64,000 nt of DNA, taken from contig NZ_JAAAMU010000001.1 in NCBI RefSeq assembly GCF_009909195.1, positions 372,001 to 436,000 of the forward strand, given 5' to 3'. The notes under the pieces are model-generated. The model was not told where the DNA came from, ran no database searches, and saw only the letters and a list, made by a program, of their open reading frames with translations. The translations under genes were made by a program, and so were the position numbers. The stretch comes from Paenibacillus sacheonensis. Lineage in GTDB: Bacteria; Bacillota; Bacilli; Paenibacillales; Paenibacillaceae. Shown piece by piece: positions 17,952-26,512 of this stretch. The first letter of the stretch is position 1. Each line of letters starts with the position of its first letter.

Positions 17952-18068
17952 ATCCGCCGCGACCGAGAGGTGCTGCGCTGCCCTTGGCACGGCTGGGAAT
18001 TCGACTTGTTGCGGGCAGGCACCTGGCCGAAGGGAGCGAAAAGTTGGTTTCTTGATATATATATCTGA
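17952..18068 (+). pseudogene. Truncated Rieske [2Fe-2S] protein fragment
   Basis: Another frame from 17952 reads IRRDREVLRCPWHGWEFDLL and ends in TGA at 18066. CPWHGWEFD is the second cluster-binding motif (C-x2-H) of Rieske ferredoxin-like proteins. The first motif (C-x-H) and everything before it are absent. The fragment follows an AraC fragment directly, so a deletion probably removed the end of the regulator and the front of the Rieske gene. Confidence 0.7.
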
Positions 18069-18195
18069 CGTTGGGAGCGGATAGGCGAAAATGAAAATGG
18101 CATCAGTCAAGGCTGCGATACGGCCGGCGGTAGCTTAGCACTTCCTTCGGCACAATCGTCTTACAGAACAGAGTCAAAATAGGATCGATGAAGAA

Positions 18196-18239
18196 CTGTA
18201 ATCTACTTTACAGAACTCCGTTTTGTTTGAACCTATAAT
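18196..18239 (+). promoter_or_regulatory. Dyad operator and promoter of the peroxiredoxin/nitroreductase/azoreductase genes
   Basis: The dyad CTGTAATCTACTTTACAG (18196-18213) is followed by AACTCCG and a -10 TATAAT (18234-18239). Nearly the same arrangement recurs at 21935-21978. The dyad overlaps the place of a -35 box, which is not canonical, so binding could repress or activate. DUF24/HxlR-family regulators (YodB, HypR) control homologous genes in Bacillus; their involvement here is inference. Confidence 0.7.
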
Positions 18240-18274
18240 CAGGCTATCCAATAGATATAGGAGGTTTTAGAACG

Positions 18275-18925
18275 ATGAGAAACCAAAATTTAACTGAACA
18301 GCTGGAAGCGGCTAGACAGCAGTTTAAAGCCAATGCACCGATTGAAGCGCAGGTCAAGATCGGCCAAATGATCGAGGAACTTCAGAAATCGGGAATCGCT
18401 TCCGGGAGGCAAGCAGGCGAGAAGGCGGTGGACTTTAAATTAACAAACGCAATAGGCAAGGATGTAATTTTATATGAAGAGCTCGCGAAAGGGCCGGTTG
18501 TGCTGGTCTTTTATCGCGGCGGATGGTGTCCTTTTTGCAATATGCAATTAAGGGCTTACCAGCGGATATTGCCTGAAATCCAGGCGATAGGAGCGCAGCT
18601 GATCGCGATTAGTCCTCAAAAACCAGATCATTCGTTATCCCTTCAGGAAAAGGAAGGATTGGAATTTCAAGTCCTTAGCGATCCAAACGGCTTGGTAACG
18701 GCCAAGTACAATCTGCTCTTCGATGTTCCGCCGGGCGTAAGGGAACTCATGGAAGGCATCGGAGTGGATCTTGTGGAGTACAACGATACCTCGAAATGGG
18801 TCTTGCCGGTTCCGGCTACTTTCATGATTGATGAGAGCGCCGTTATTCGCTCCTCATATGTCAATCCGAATTTCATGCAGCGTCAAAGCCCAGAGGAAAT
18901 TTTGCGAGAGCTTAAGAAACTGTAA
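18275..18925 (+). CDS. Peroxiredoxin-like AhpC/TSA family protein
   Basis: This is a thiol-dependent peroxidase-like cytoplasmic protein of 216 residues. After a helical N-terminus comes the thioredoxin fold with the active-site segment LVFYRGGWCPFCNMQLRAYQ (CPFC), then QLIAISPQKPDHSLSLQEKE and FQVLSDPNG. The CxxC form groups it with peroxiredoxin-like family proteins rather than classic 2-Cys AhpC. AGGAGG precedes ATG 18275. The nitroreductase and azoreductase behind it suggest a shared response to electrophiles or disulfide stress. A paralogue, now frameshifted, lies at 21.2-21.9 kb. Confidence 0.88.
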   Translation: MRNQNLTEQLEAARQQFKANAPIEAQVKIGQMIEELQKSGIASGRQAGEKAVDFKLTNAIGKDVILYEELAKGPVVLVFYRGGWCPFCNMQLRAYQRILPEIQAIGAQLIAISPQKPDHSLSLQEKEGLEFQVLSDPNGLVTAKYNLLFDVPPGVRELMEGIGVDLVEYNDTSKWVLPVPATFMIDESAVIRSSYVNPNFMQRQSPEEILRELKKL

Positions 18926-19075
18926 CGATCTAACATTATTCATTCGGGAGCAGAATTATCAACTGTTGCAAGGGGAGGTTTAACTGGCAGCTGGTGGTCG
19001 CATCACATGCTTGCCAATTGCTACTTTAGCAGCTGTTTAAATGACATCAATCCACCAAAGGAAGGTTGATTCCAC

Positions 19076-19747
19076 ATGATAGGAACAGAGAGTCGAAAAC
19101 AAGAAATTTTAAAAGCTTACCAATTCAGACATGCTTGCAAGGCATTTGATAGCAATAGAAAGATTTCGGATGAAGATTTTCACTTTATTTTGGAGACTGG
19201 AAGATTGTCTCCAAGTTCATTTGGCTTTGAGCCGTGGAAGTTTGTCGTGATTCAAAATGCAGCCCTTCGCGAAAAATTAACACCTGTATCCGGCGGTGCC
19301 ACGGGACAACTGCCCACTGCCAGCCATTTTGTAGTTATATTAGCCAGAAGAGAAGAAGACTTACGGCCTGACTCGGCTCACGTGAACAAAATGTGGAAAG
19401 ACATTCATCATATGCCTGAAGAAGTTGTGCAAGATTGGTACGATTTCTACAAGTACTTCGCCGAAACAGAACTCGAAGACAACGACCGTCTCATTTTTGA
19501 ATGGTCAATCAGACAAACCTATATCGCATTGGGAAACATGATGACAGCCGCGGCTCAAATCGGCATTGATTCCTGTCCGATCGAAGGTTTTGATAAAAAG
19601 CAGCTGACCGCTATTTTACAAAATGAGGGTATCATTAACGGCGACGATTTCGGAGTAGCCTGTATGGTCGCTTTCGGCTATCGTCAAAAGGATCCCAAAC
19701 GTCCACAAACAAGACAACCTCTCGATGAGATTGTGGAGTGGCGATAA
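19076..19747 (+). CDS. NAD(P)H-dependent nitroreductase, YfkO/HypO-like
   Basis: This is an FMN-dependent oxidoreductase that reduces nitro or quinone-like compounds. The 223-residue protein has FRHACKAFD, ETGRLSPSSFGFEPWKFVV (FMN site), LPTASHFVVILAR and the C-terminal IALGNMMTAAAQIGIDSCPI then EGFDKKQL. This pattern fits B. subtilis YfkO (HypO), which HypR activates under disulfide stress. It begins 150 bases after the peroxiredoxin and 50 bases before the azoreductase. No separate promoter is obvious, so the three may be one transcript. Codon use is AT-rich compared with most of the window. Confidence 0.9.
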   Translation: MIGTESRKQEILKAYQFRHACKAFDSNRKISDEDFHFILETGRLSPSSFGFEPWKFVVIQNAALREKLTPVSGGATGQLPTASHFVVILARREEDLRPDSAHVNKMWKDIHHMPEEVVQDWYDFYKYFAETELEDNDRLIFEWSIRQTYIALGNMMTAAAQIGIDSCPIEGFDKKQLTAILQNEGIINGDDFGVACMVAFGYRQKDPKRPQTRQPLDEIVEWR

Positions 19748-19797
19748 ACATAACATGATATTTCTTAAAAGGATTTAACCTAGGAGGCAGCAGCAGC

Positions 19798-20436
19798 ATG
19801 AAGCAATTATTGTACATTACCGCTACTCCAAAGTCGCCGGAGCATTCGGTCGGCCTGCAGGTCGGCGGGGCGTTTCTTAAAGCCTATCGGGAAGCTCATC
19901 CGGACGACTACGTACGTGTATTCGATGTCAACCAAGAAGCGTTCCAGACGGTCGACGGCGATGTCGTGAGAGCCTGGGAGAAATTGAGAAAAGAGCATCT
20001 GGAATTCTCCGAGCTGAGTCCCGCGGAACAGCGGAAAGTGAATGCCCTTAACGACATGACCGAAATGGCGATGCGCGCCGATAAATACGTGTTCGTCTCT
20101 CCCATGTGGAATTGGGGCATTCCCCCTCGGCTCAAGGCGTTCATCGACGCATTCGTCATCGTTGGGAAAACGTTCCATTACACGGAACGCGGACCGGTCG
20201 GCCTGCTGCGCGACAAAAAAGCGCTGCATATCCAGACTAGCGGCGGAATTTACTCTACAGGGCCGGCAGCGGCTATGGATCACAGCCATCCCTATCTTCG
20301 TCAGGTGCTCGGCATCGTCGGGATTGAAGACGTACAAGCGCTGTACGTGGAAGGTCATGATTTTCAACCGGAGCGCTCGAAAGAGATCGTCAGGGCAGCA
20401 AAGGAACAGGCTGTCAAGCTTGCCGCGGCCTGGTAA
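19798..20436 (+). CDS. azoR: FMN-dependent NADH-azoreductase
   Basis: AzoR is a flavodoxin-fold enzyme that reduces azo dyes and quinones in two-electron steps. The 212-residue protein has the FMN phosphate loop ITATPKSPEHSVGLQVG, the FVSPMWNWGIPPRLKAFIDA segment and the HIQTSGGIYSTGP loop. AGGAGG precedes ATG 19798. Its base composition is more GC-rich than the nitroreductase just before it, so the two may have different histories. In Bacillus, YodB represses azoR1; here the shared upstream dyad suggests similar control. Confidence 0.92.
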   Translation: MKQLLYITATPKSPEHSVGLQVGGAFLKAYREAHPDDYVRVFDVNQEAFQTVDGDVVRAWEKLRKEHLEFSELSPAEQRKVNALNDMTEMAMRADKYVFVSPMWNWGIPPRLKAFIDAFVIVGKTFHYTERGPVGLLRDKKALHIQTSGGIYSTGPAAAMDHSHPYLRQVLGIVGIEDVQALYVEGHDFQPERSKEIVRAAKEQAVKLAAAW

Positions 20437-20449
20437 CGCGCCGAACGCG

Positions 20450-20477
20450 AAAAATCCCTCTCGAGGGATTTTTTTTG
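20450..20477 (+). terminator. Terminator after azoR
   Basis: AAATCCCT-CTCG-AGGGATTT is followed by TTTTTT just after the azoR stop. Confidence 0.85.
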
Positions 20478-20576
20478 ATAGCTCCATCTGCGTCACAGTC
20501 CCGCTACTCGTTGTCTTATTACTTAGCGGGGTTCAAACCCCTATTTGCGGTACTTCGTCACGATTCAACGAAAAAT

Positions 20577-20608
20577 AAATCCCGCTTCCAATTAGGAATG
20601 CGGGATTT
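20577..20608. terminator. Second hairpin in the azoR/YjbR gap
   Basis: AAATCCCGC (20577-20585) pairs with GCGGGATTT (20600-20608) around a 14-base loop. It lies between convergent genes and may end transcription of the minus-strand YjbR gene. The rest of 20478-20786 shows no gene. Confidence 0.5.
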
Positions 20609-20786
20609 CGGTTGGCTTAATAATGGAGAGAAGAGGGGAGAGCGGCGCCTGGGCTAGCTATCGGCTTTATTTACGGACGCCTCGCGACCTTCTTGTCCAA
20701 TATGAATATAAATCATGGTTGTATTCATAACCTCATTCCCAAGCTGCTCTTAAGCTTTACGAATCGCGTATCCAAAGGATGTAAAA

Positions 20787-21125
20787 TTAAATAGACGCCC
20801 GGATGCGCTTAGGAAGGCTTTCGACAACCAAATCGTAAGAGTGGTCGATCATGTCAAAGATAAACGACTCTTGCAAAGAACCCTCGAGAATAATCGTATT
20901 CCAGTGCTGTTTATTCATATGATACCCCGGGCGAACGTCCTCGTGCTGCTCTCTTAAGTTTTCCGCAATCACCGGGTCGCATTTTAGGACCAAGTATCCT
21001 TTTTTCTCAAAAAAAAGCGCGAATATTTTACCTGCAATTTTTATCGCGATTGGATCGGGTCCCGAGGGATAATCCTTTATCGCTCCTTTTTTGTTTAGAC
21101 AGTATTCAATGAAATTATTTTTCAA
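20787..21125 (-). CDS. MmcQ/YjbR family protein
   Basis: This is a small cytoplasmic protein of 112 residues with the YjbR fold. It shows the N-terminal KGAIKDYPSGPDPIAIKIAG, then KIFALFFEKKGYLVLKCDP, and the late MNKQHWNTIILEGSLQES stretch typical of the family, which has a MotA/CyaY-like fold and is often annotated as DNA-binding. The biochemical role is unknown. It is convergent with azoR and lies downstream of the frameshifted peroxiredoxin, on the same strand. Confidence 0.82.
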   Translation of the reverse strand: MKNNFIEYCLNKKGAIKDYPSGPDPIAIKIAGKIFALFFEKKGYLVLKCDPVIAENLREQHEDVRPGYHMNKQHWNTIILEGSLQESFIFDMIDHSYDLVVESLPKRIRASI

Positions 21126-21206
21126 TTCGGCTCATTTCCTTCGTAAATGACATCTTACCGTCCACGTCGTTCCATCACCTTCGAGTTTGCGTTCGTTGCA
21201 ATACCA

Positions 21207-21867
21207 TTATTGCAACGAACGGACTTTTTCTAAGGCTTCGGCCGGTTCCATCCGCGTTCTATGGTTTATTTCTGAAGCACCGGCTATGACGTTTCCTTTC
21301 TTATCGATAATATATGTGGCCGTTACAGGAAGCTCGAATGTATGGTCACCGTTAAATTGATGCAGCTCAATGCCAGAGCTTTTCTGAAGGGTTTGCTGAA
21401 AGTCAGGCAGCTTGTATTTAAGATTGTAGTTTTCCGCGGTTTTGTTGTTCGTATCGCTAAGGACGAAGAAGCTCAGTTCATGTTTTTCTTTCATGGAAAG
21501 CGAATGATCCGGTGTTTGCGGGCTAATGGCAATCAGTTGAGCGCCGGCAGTTTTTATCTCGTTCATGATGCGCTCATAGGCCTTCAATTGCAAATTGCAG
21601 TACGGACACCATTCACCCCGATAGAACACGATAATGACAGGGCCCTTGGCTAGTTCTTCATATAATGAAACGAGTTTGCCCGTAGCATCCCAGAGTAAAT
21701 TCGGGAGCCTTGTCTCCGATGTTCAGTCCTTTGCCTGCACCCTGATCTCGAAGCTCCTGAATCAATCTGGCAAAAGTCTCCGCGGCATCCGGCGACATAT
21801 TACGAGCCTGGAGTGCATCAAATTCATCTTTCAAGCTTCTTTCCCATTTAGAAACCCTGTTCTTCAT
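21207..21867 (-). pseudogene. Peroxiredoxin-like gene with a frameshift
   Basis: This is a paralogue of the peroxiredoxin at 18.3 kb. From ATG 21867 (AGAGGAG upstream) the frame reads to KAPEFTLGCYGQTRFII and stops. The next frame continues DATGKLVSLYEELAKGPVII then VFYRGEWCPYCNLQLKAYER to the end at 21207. Restoring one base near 21688-21692 (CTG[T]GGGATGCT) would join them as EFTLWDATGK. It is a one-base deletion or an assembly error. The active-site CPYC is intact but lies behind the shift. It is divergent from a thioredoxin-like gene with the shared dyad between. Confidence 0.88.
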
Positions 21868-21934
21868 CCCTATTCTCCTCTCGCGTTTGCTTGGCAGTAT
21901 AGATTAAAGATTACCATGCCAACAGAAGCGGTAT

Positions 21935-21978
21935 CTGTCATCTATATTACAGAACTCCGCTTTTTTTAGAATTATAAT
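21935..21978 (+). promoter_or_regulatory. Second copy of the thiol-stress dyad and promoter
   Basis: CTGTCATCTATATTACAG (21935-21952), then AACTCCGC and TATAAT (21973-21978), then CAAGCTATC. This matches the element at 18196-18245 at nearly every position. It sits between the divergent frameshifted peroxiredoxin and the thioredoxin-like gene, so one regulator probably controls both loci. Confidence 0.7.
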
Positions 21979-22014
21979 CAAGCTATCAGGGAATAGCTGA
22001 AGCAAGGCCATGGC

Positions 22015-22719
22015 ATGATTCATAGTGAAATGAAATTATTCGAAGAATTAAGTTTTATGAGATCCGCAGTCCGCAGTATCCCGAAAATAATGAAGAGGGT
22101 GCGTGAAGAAATGGAAGCACGATTGAACTTAAAGCACAAAATCGGTCAAGGGATTTCACCTCGACAGTTCATGGACGGTATGCAGAATCGGACGATGGAA
22201 ACCAGTAATATCCTGAATACCAAAGAGCAGTTCCTCGCCGTTTACGAGAATTTCACATGGGCGCAAGAAGATCAGAAAATATTCTTTACCGCCGTAAACA
22301 ATCGCTCCGACCTGCACTGTTTGATTCTATGCACAGATTGGTGTCCGGACGTCATCTGGAACGTCCCCTTGCTGTTTCGGGTGATGGAGCAGAGCAGCAT
22401 TTCGACTGAAGTGCTGCTTATGGAAGAGCATCTGGAAACCATGGATCTCTTTCTCACGGATGGCGGGCGAAATCAGCCGATCGCGGTTTTCTTGAATGCG
22501 TCCGGAGATGTTCTAGGCAGATGGGGAGCGCGCCCAGCCTATATTCAGGCCGTGATGGATCGGTTTAAAAAAAACAATCCAGATAAACAGGAAGCCGACT
22601 ATAAGGAGAAATTGAATCAAACCTACCGGGAGATCGGCGAGCTCTATCAAGTTAGCAACGAATATCAGGATGTTATCCTTCAAGAGTTAAGAGCGTTATT
22701 TAAAACCTTTTCTTCGTGA
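22015..22719 (+). CDS. Thioredoxin-like fold protein
   Basis: This is a soluble protein of up to 234 residues. From about residue 33 it reads MEARLNLKHKIGQGISPRQF, followed later by LHCLILCTDWCPDVIWNVPL, where WCPD is a one-cysteine variant of the thioredoxin site. FLTDGGRNQPIAVFLNASG and LGRWGARP resemble the thioredoxin_9 group. Two cysteines (CTDWC) could form a disulfide. No ribosome site is convincing at ATG 22015; ATG 22111 is an alternative start. The upstream dyad ties it to the peroxiredoxin/nitroreductase genes. Confidence 0.7.
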   Translation: MIHSEMKLFEELSFMRSAVRSIPKIMKRVREEMEARLNLKHKIGQGISPRQFMDGMQNRTMETSNILNTKEQFLAVYENFTWAQEDQKIFFTAVNNRSDLHCLILCTDWCPDVIWNVPLLFRVMEQSSISTEVLLMEEHLETMDLFLTDGGRNQPIAVFLNASGDVLGRWGARPAYIQAVMDRFKKNNPDKQEADYKEKLNQTYREIGELYQVSNEYQDVILQELRALFKTFSS

Positions 22720-22796
22720 ATTTTTAATCGATCCGGAAGCGGGGATGGCCGGACAGCACTTGCAGTTAAAATCTGCTCCATATCGCCTATCAGATA

Positions 22797-22834
22797 TAAA
22801 AACGACCGGAGGCGCGCCTCCGGTCGTTTTTATA
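22797..22834. terminator. Perfect palindromic terminator
   Basis: AAACGACCGGAGGCG pairs with CGCCTCCGGTCGTTT, followed by TTTATA. It serves the thioredoxin-like gene and could also act for the convergent Crp/Fnr gene. Confidence 0.85.
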
Positions 22835-22921
22835 TGTCCCATTTGATGTTGAAACCGGTCCCGCAAAATCTCCTTTTGGCACTATACAAGACGGATTAAC
22901 GTTGCGATCAAATTGACGTCG

Positions 22922-23620
22922 TCATTGCGGGCGATTTAGAATCGCGGCATTTACCTGAATAGACTTACGAGACGTTTTGATGACTCCGTCCTTCACGAGC
23001 CCGCTCATGACCCCGCTGACGGCTTCCCGAGTTACACCGAGCATGTTAGCAATCTCTTGATGCGTAAGAGGGAGATCGATTAAAGCATAACCATCCACAA
23101 TGGTACCAAATTTCGAGCTAAGCATCGTCAACATATGAATGACCCGTTCGCGAAGACCGTTAAATGCAATTTGTTCTAACTGTTCTTCTCTTTCCTTCAA
23201 ACGTTCGCTGACCACTTTTAGAAGCTTCAACGCCAGACTCGGTCTACTTATCATAAGCCGGTCGAATTGTGCTTCGGATATCGAGCAAACCAGTGTTGGT
23301 TCCAGGGCTTCAACGTACACCTCTTTAGTACCAAGGGAGAGGGAATTGATTTCCCCAAACATGTTTCCGTGAGTCAATATACTTAGCGTGAATTGCTTTC
23401 CACTGTCGTTTAATTTGTATACCTTAAGCTTGCCTTCTTTGACGAAAGAAAGTCCTTCGAGAACAGTATCAGGACTTTGAACCAATACGTCCTTCGGGAC
23501 CCAATTGAAATGGCGAATGGTATTTAGTAAATCAATTTCCTTCATTTCTTCACTGGTCATTTCTTCGAAAATGCTGATTTTAGATAAATACCATAATTTA
23601 TCTATTTGGTATTTCTCCAT
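22922..23620 (-). CDS. Crp/Fnr family transcriptional regulator
   Basis: The 232-residue protein has an N-terminal cyclic-nucleotide-binding-like beta-roll (GLSFVKEGKLKVYKL, ILTHGNMFGEINSLSLG) and a C-terminal winged helix (PLTHQEIANMLGVTREAVSG then VMSGLVKDGVIKTSRKSIQV). The cysteines for an Fnr iron-sulfur cluster are absent, and the full cAMP-binding signature is not evident. It is divergent from the first ger operon but need not control it. Codon use is AT-rich like its neighbours. Confidence 0.9.
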   Translation of the reverse strand: MEKYQIDKLWYLSKISIFEEMTSEEMKEIDLLNTIRHFNWVPKDVLVQSPDTVLEGLSFVKEGKLKVYKLNDSGKQFTLSILTHGNMFGEINSLSLGTKEVYVEALEPTLVCSISEAQFDRLMISRPSLALKLLKVVSERLKEREEQLEQIAFNGLRERVIHMLTMLSSKFGTIVDGYALIDLPLTHQEIANMLGVTREAVSGVMSGLVKDGVIKTSRKSIQVNAAILNRPQ

Positions 23621-23846
23621 GTAACAATCCCTCCATCTTCAAAAAAGGTAGCTCGATCTAATAGAAGTCTTTGTCCAATCATTCTGTTTTATAAGGATCA
23701 TGATGTCCATGCATCCTAGGCTTCTCCATCATAGAGTCTCGGAATTTAATGTATTTCCGCCCATGTATAATATAGAGTTTCTTGCTGAAAAATAACATGG
23801 CATCATAATGAACATTTGGGAATTTTATCTAGAAAGGATATTCGCA

Positions 23847-25331
23847 ATGAGAAAAGAATTTAAAAACCTCGATCAATTATTAAAATTATCCGGTCAATCG
23901 AGTGACTTTAAGACTACCGTAATTTCACTTGGTAAACAAGAAGTGAGTATTTTCTATTATAGTACCTTAATCGATGCGAAGTGGATGCAGCAGCATTTGA
24001 TTCTTGTGTTGCAAAATCGCGCATTGGATTCCGAAATCAAGGACATCGAGGATATTAAGGCTTGGATTCCCATTAATGATATAGAGATTACCGACGAGTT
24101 AACGACGATTCAATCCAAACTGCTGAAAGGTTATGCGATCGTTCAACTTCATGAAAACGATCAAAAGTGTGCGTTGGTTAATTTAGCCGACAATCATGGA
24201 ATGCGAAAAACTAATGAGACGGAAAACGAGTTTAGCGTCGTCGGCCCTAAAGTCGGTTTCATAGAGGACCTGGATACAAACATCGGTTTGCTAAGAAAAC
24301 AAATCAATCTCCCCAACTTGATCATAAAAGAAATTATCGTTGGCAAAACTTCAAAAACGAAAGTCGCAATCATTTATATCGATGGGCTGACAAATGAACA
24401 GACGATTCAAACTGTTGAGCAAAGGCTTACTGATATTGATTACGATGTCGTGTTTGATTCGTCCACACTGGACCAAATCATGTCAGACAATTCTTGGACG
24501 CCATTTCCATTGTTTGTATCCTCGGAACGCAGGGAACGAGTGGTGTATTCAATTAGTATCGGGCAAGTCGCGGTCCTTAGCGACGGATCACCTTATTGTG
24601 TTACGGGACCCTCTACATTGTTTGATTTTTTTATTTCCCCGGAAGATTATTATTTGCCATGGATATTAGGTTCTTTTTTTCGATTGATTCGAATCTTTGG
24701 TGTCATGTTTTCGGTGTTTGCCACGTCAATGTATGTTGCGATAACCACATACCATTATGAAGTCATTCCAAAAGATTTGCTGGGCCCCCTTATGTTTTCC
24801 AGACAAAACGTTCCGTTTCCGCCCTTCTTTGAAGTGCTTTTCTTAGAAATAACCATTGAATTCCTTCGGGAAGCAGGGGCCAGATTACCAACAAAAATCG
24901 GCCAAACCTTAGGTATTGTCGGAGGAATCGTTATCGGTCAAGCTGCGGTCCAAGCAGCTTTAACAAGCAATATTTTACTGATTCTTGTCGCGCTATCGGC
25001 TTTAGCCTCATTTACGACACCGATATATAAGATGTCAAATGCGATACGGTTTTTACGCTTTCCTATTATCTTTCTGTCCGCGATTTGGGGGGGAATTGGC
25101 ATCTTTATCGGGGTGGGTTTTCTGTTCGTCCATATTATTCGTTTAAAATCATTAGGCTCTCCTTACGTTGTTCCGATTTTTCCTTTAAGGATTGCGGAAC
25201 TTAAAGACAGTTTTATACGTTCATCCTTTCAAATTCTGAATAAAAGACCTCAACATTTAAGACCAAAATCTTCAGTTAAGTATTTGCCTAACAAACCAGT
25301 TAAACAGAAAAATGACCTTGATGAAGAATAA
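23847..25331 (+). CDS. Spore germination receptor subunit A, GerA family (locus 1)
   Basis: This is the A subunit of a nutrient germinant receptor in the inner spore membrane. The 494-residue protein has a soluble N-terminal half (FYYSTLIDAKWMQQHLI, then VVGPKVGFIEDLDTNIGLLR) and a membrane half with the family signature FFISPEDYYLPWILGSFFRL, then PPFFEVLFLEITIEFLREAG and GQTLGIVGGIVIGQAAVQA. I prefer ATG 23847 (AAAGGA eight bases upstream) to ATG 23808, which lacks a ribosome site. Genes for subunits C and B follow. Composition is clearly AT-rich compared with the second ger operon at 58.5 kb. Confidence 0.92.
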   Translation: MRKEFKNLDQLLKLSGQSSDFKTTVISLGKQEVSIFYYSTLIDAKWMQQHLILVLQNRALDSEIKDIEDIKAWIPINDIEITDELTTIQSKLLKGYAIVQLHENDQKCALVNLADNHGMRKTNETENEFSVVGPKVGFIEDLDTNIGLLRKQINLPNLIIKEIIVGKTSKTKVAIIYIDGLTNEQTIQTVEQRLTDIDYDVVFDSSTLDQIMSDNSWTPFPLFVSSERRERVVYSISIGQVAVLSDGSPYCVTGPSTLFDFFISPEDYYLPWILGSFFRLIRIFGVMFSVFATSMYVAITTYHYEVIPKDLLGPLMFSRQNVPFPPFFEVLFLEITIEFLREAGARLPTKIGQTLGIVGGIVIGQAAVQAALTSNILLILVALSALASFTTPIYKMSNAIRFLRFPIIFLSAIWGGIGIFIGVGFLFVHIIRLKSLGSPYVVPIFPLRIAELKDSFIRSSFQILNKRPQHLRPKSSVKYLPNKPVKQKNDLDEE

Positions 25332-25351
25332 ATGATGGAAAGAGGGCCATT

Positions 25352-26473
25352 ATGAATAGGAGGAAAATTTTTCTGGTTATCATTTTGTGTACCGTTTTAT
25401 CGGCTTGTACCGATCAAAAAATCGTGAATCAGATTTGTCTTGTCCATGCAATTAGCTTTGATACCGTTGCGAAAGGCAAAAAAACCGCTGTTCTAATTTC
25501 TCACTTTAAAGAACAGGGAAAAACAGATCTGGAAGTTTTACATACGGAATCCAAGTCTTATCTTTCTCTGCCACGACTGAATACGCAGACAAACGATCCC
25601 CTTGAAAGGGGACAGATGAGGATGGTGTTATTCGGAAAAACGAGTGCAGAAAAAGGGATTGGGACTGTAATCCATCATTTACTCCGCGATCCTAAATTTT
25701 CATCGCGGCTTCAGCTTGGAGTCGTGGAGCGGGACGCTTCGGAACTGTTGGAAATCACCACAAAAACCCAAGAACCGTTTTTTTTATCGGATATGATTGA
25801 ACAAAACATGAGAAACGGAAATTTACCGCTGATGAACCTTCATGTATCCCTGTTTAATTATTACGGTGAAGGACGAGACATGTTTTTACCGTATTTTAAA
25901 ATAGGGCGGGAAGGAGCTGCGGGAAGCGGCGGTCACGGAGAAGTAAAAATCGATGGACTGGCTTTATTCAGAAGTGATCGAATGATAACCGAAATTAGCT
26001 TGAAGGACGCTTTCTTATTAAAAATGCTGATTCAGAACTCGAAGAATGGAAGCTACACGGTTCCACTTGCAGGAAAAGCATCAAACAATACAAACAATCA
26101 GGGTGAAGATTTTATTTTATTGAGAAGCATGCATTCAAAGGCAAACTATATGGTGAACAACGTTCATCTAATCCCTTCGATTTCAATTCGGTTGAAATTG
26201 GTGACGGAACTTCAGAATGTCCCGGATTGGGTGGATGTGAGATCGGAAGAGCAGCTTACGCGGCTTGAAAAAACGATGGGTTCGTATTTGAAAAAAGAAA
26301 TTGAAAAATTCCTTTCACGATTGAAGGAAAATAAGGTTGATCCAGTCGGCTTGGGAGACTTAATAAGAAGTCGGTCTAAGAATTGGAATGCCCAAGATTT
26401 TGAAAAAATTTATCAAGAAATAAAAACAACGGTAAGCGTTCAGGTTAAAATCGCTAATACTGGCAGTGGTTGA
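25352..26473 (+). CDS. Germinant receptor lipoprotein, Ger(x)C family (locus 1)
   Basis: This is the C subunit, a lipoprotein on the spore inner membrane. The 373-residue protein starts MNRRKIFLVIILCTVLSACT, with lipobox LSAC and lipidated Cys19. The family segments LVHAISFDTVAKGKKTAVLI, GTVIHHLLRDPKFSSRLQLG and the C-terminal LEKTMGSYLKKEIEKFLSRL with KENKVDPVGLGDLIRS are present. It begins 20 bases after the A gene. Unlike the C gene of locus 2, this one is intact. Confidence 0.92.
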   Translation: MNRRKIFLVIILCTVLSACTDQKIVNQICLVHAISFDTVAKGKKTAVLISHFKEQGKTDLEVLHTESKSYLSLPRLNTQTNDPLERGQMRMVLFGKTSAEKGIGTVIHHLLRDPKFSSRLQLGVVERDASELLEITTKTQEPFFLSDMIEQNMRNGNLPLMNLHVSLFNYYGEGRDMFLPYFKIGREGAAGSGGHGEVKIDGLALFRSDRMITEISLKDAFLLKMLIQNSKNGSYTVPLAGKASNNTNNQGEDFILLRSMHSKANYMVNNVHLIPSISIRLKLVTELQNVPDWVDVRSEEQLTRLEKTMGSYLKKEIEKFLSRLKENKVDPVGLGDLIRSRSKNWNAQDFEKIYQEIKTTVSVQVKIANTGSG

Positions 26474-26512
26474 ACGATGTTTGGAAGAACAGTTTAGTGA
26501 GGTGTTTCGTAA

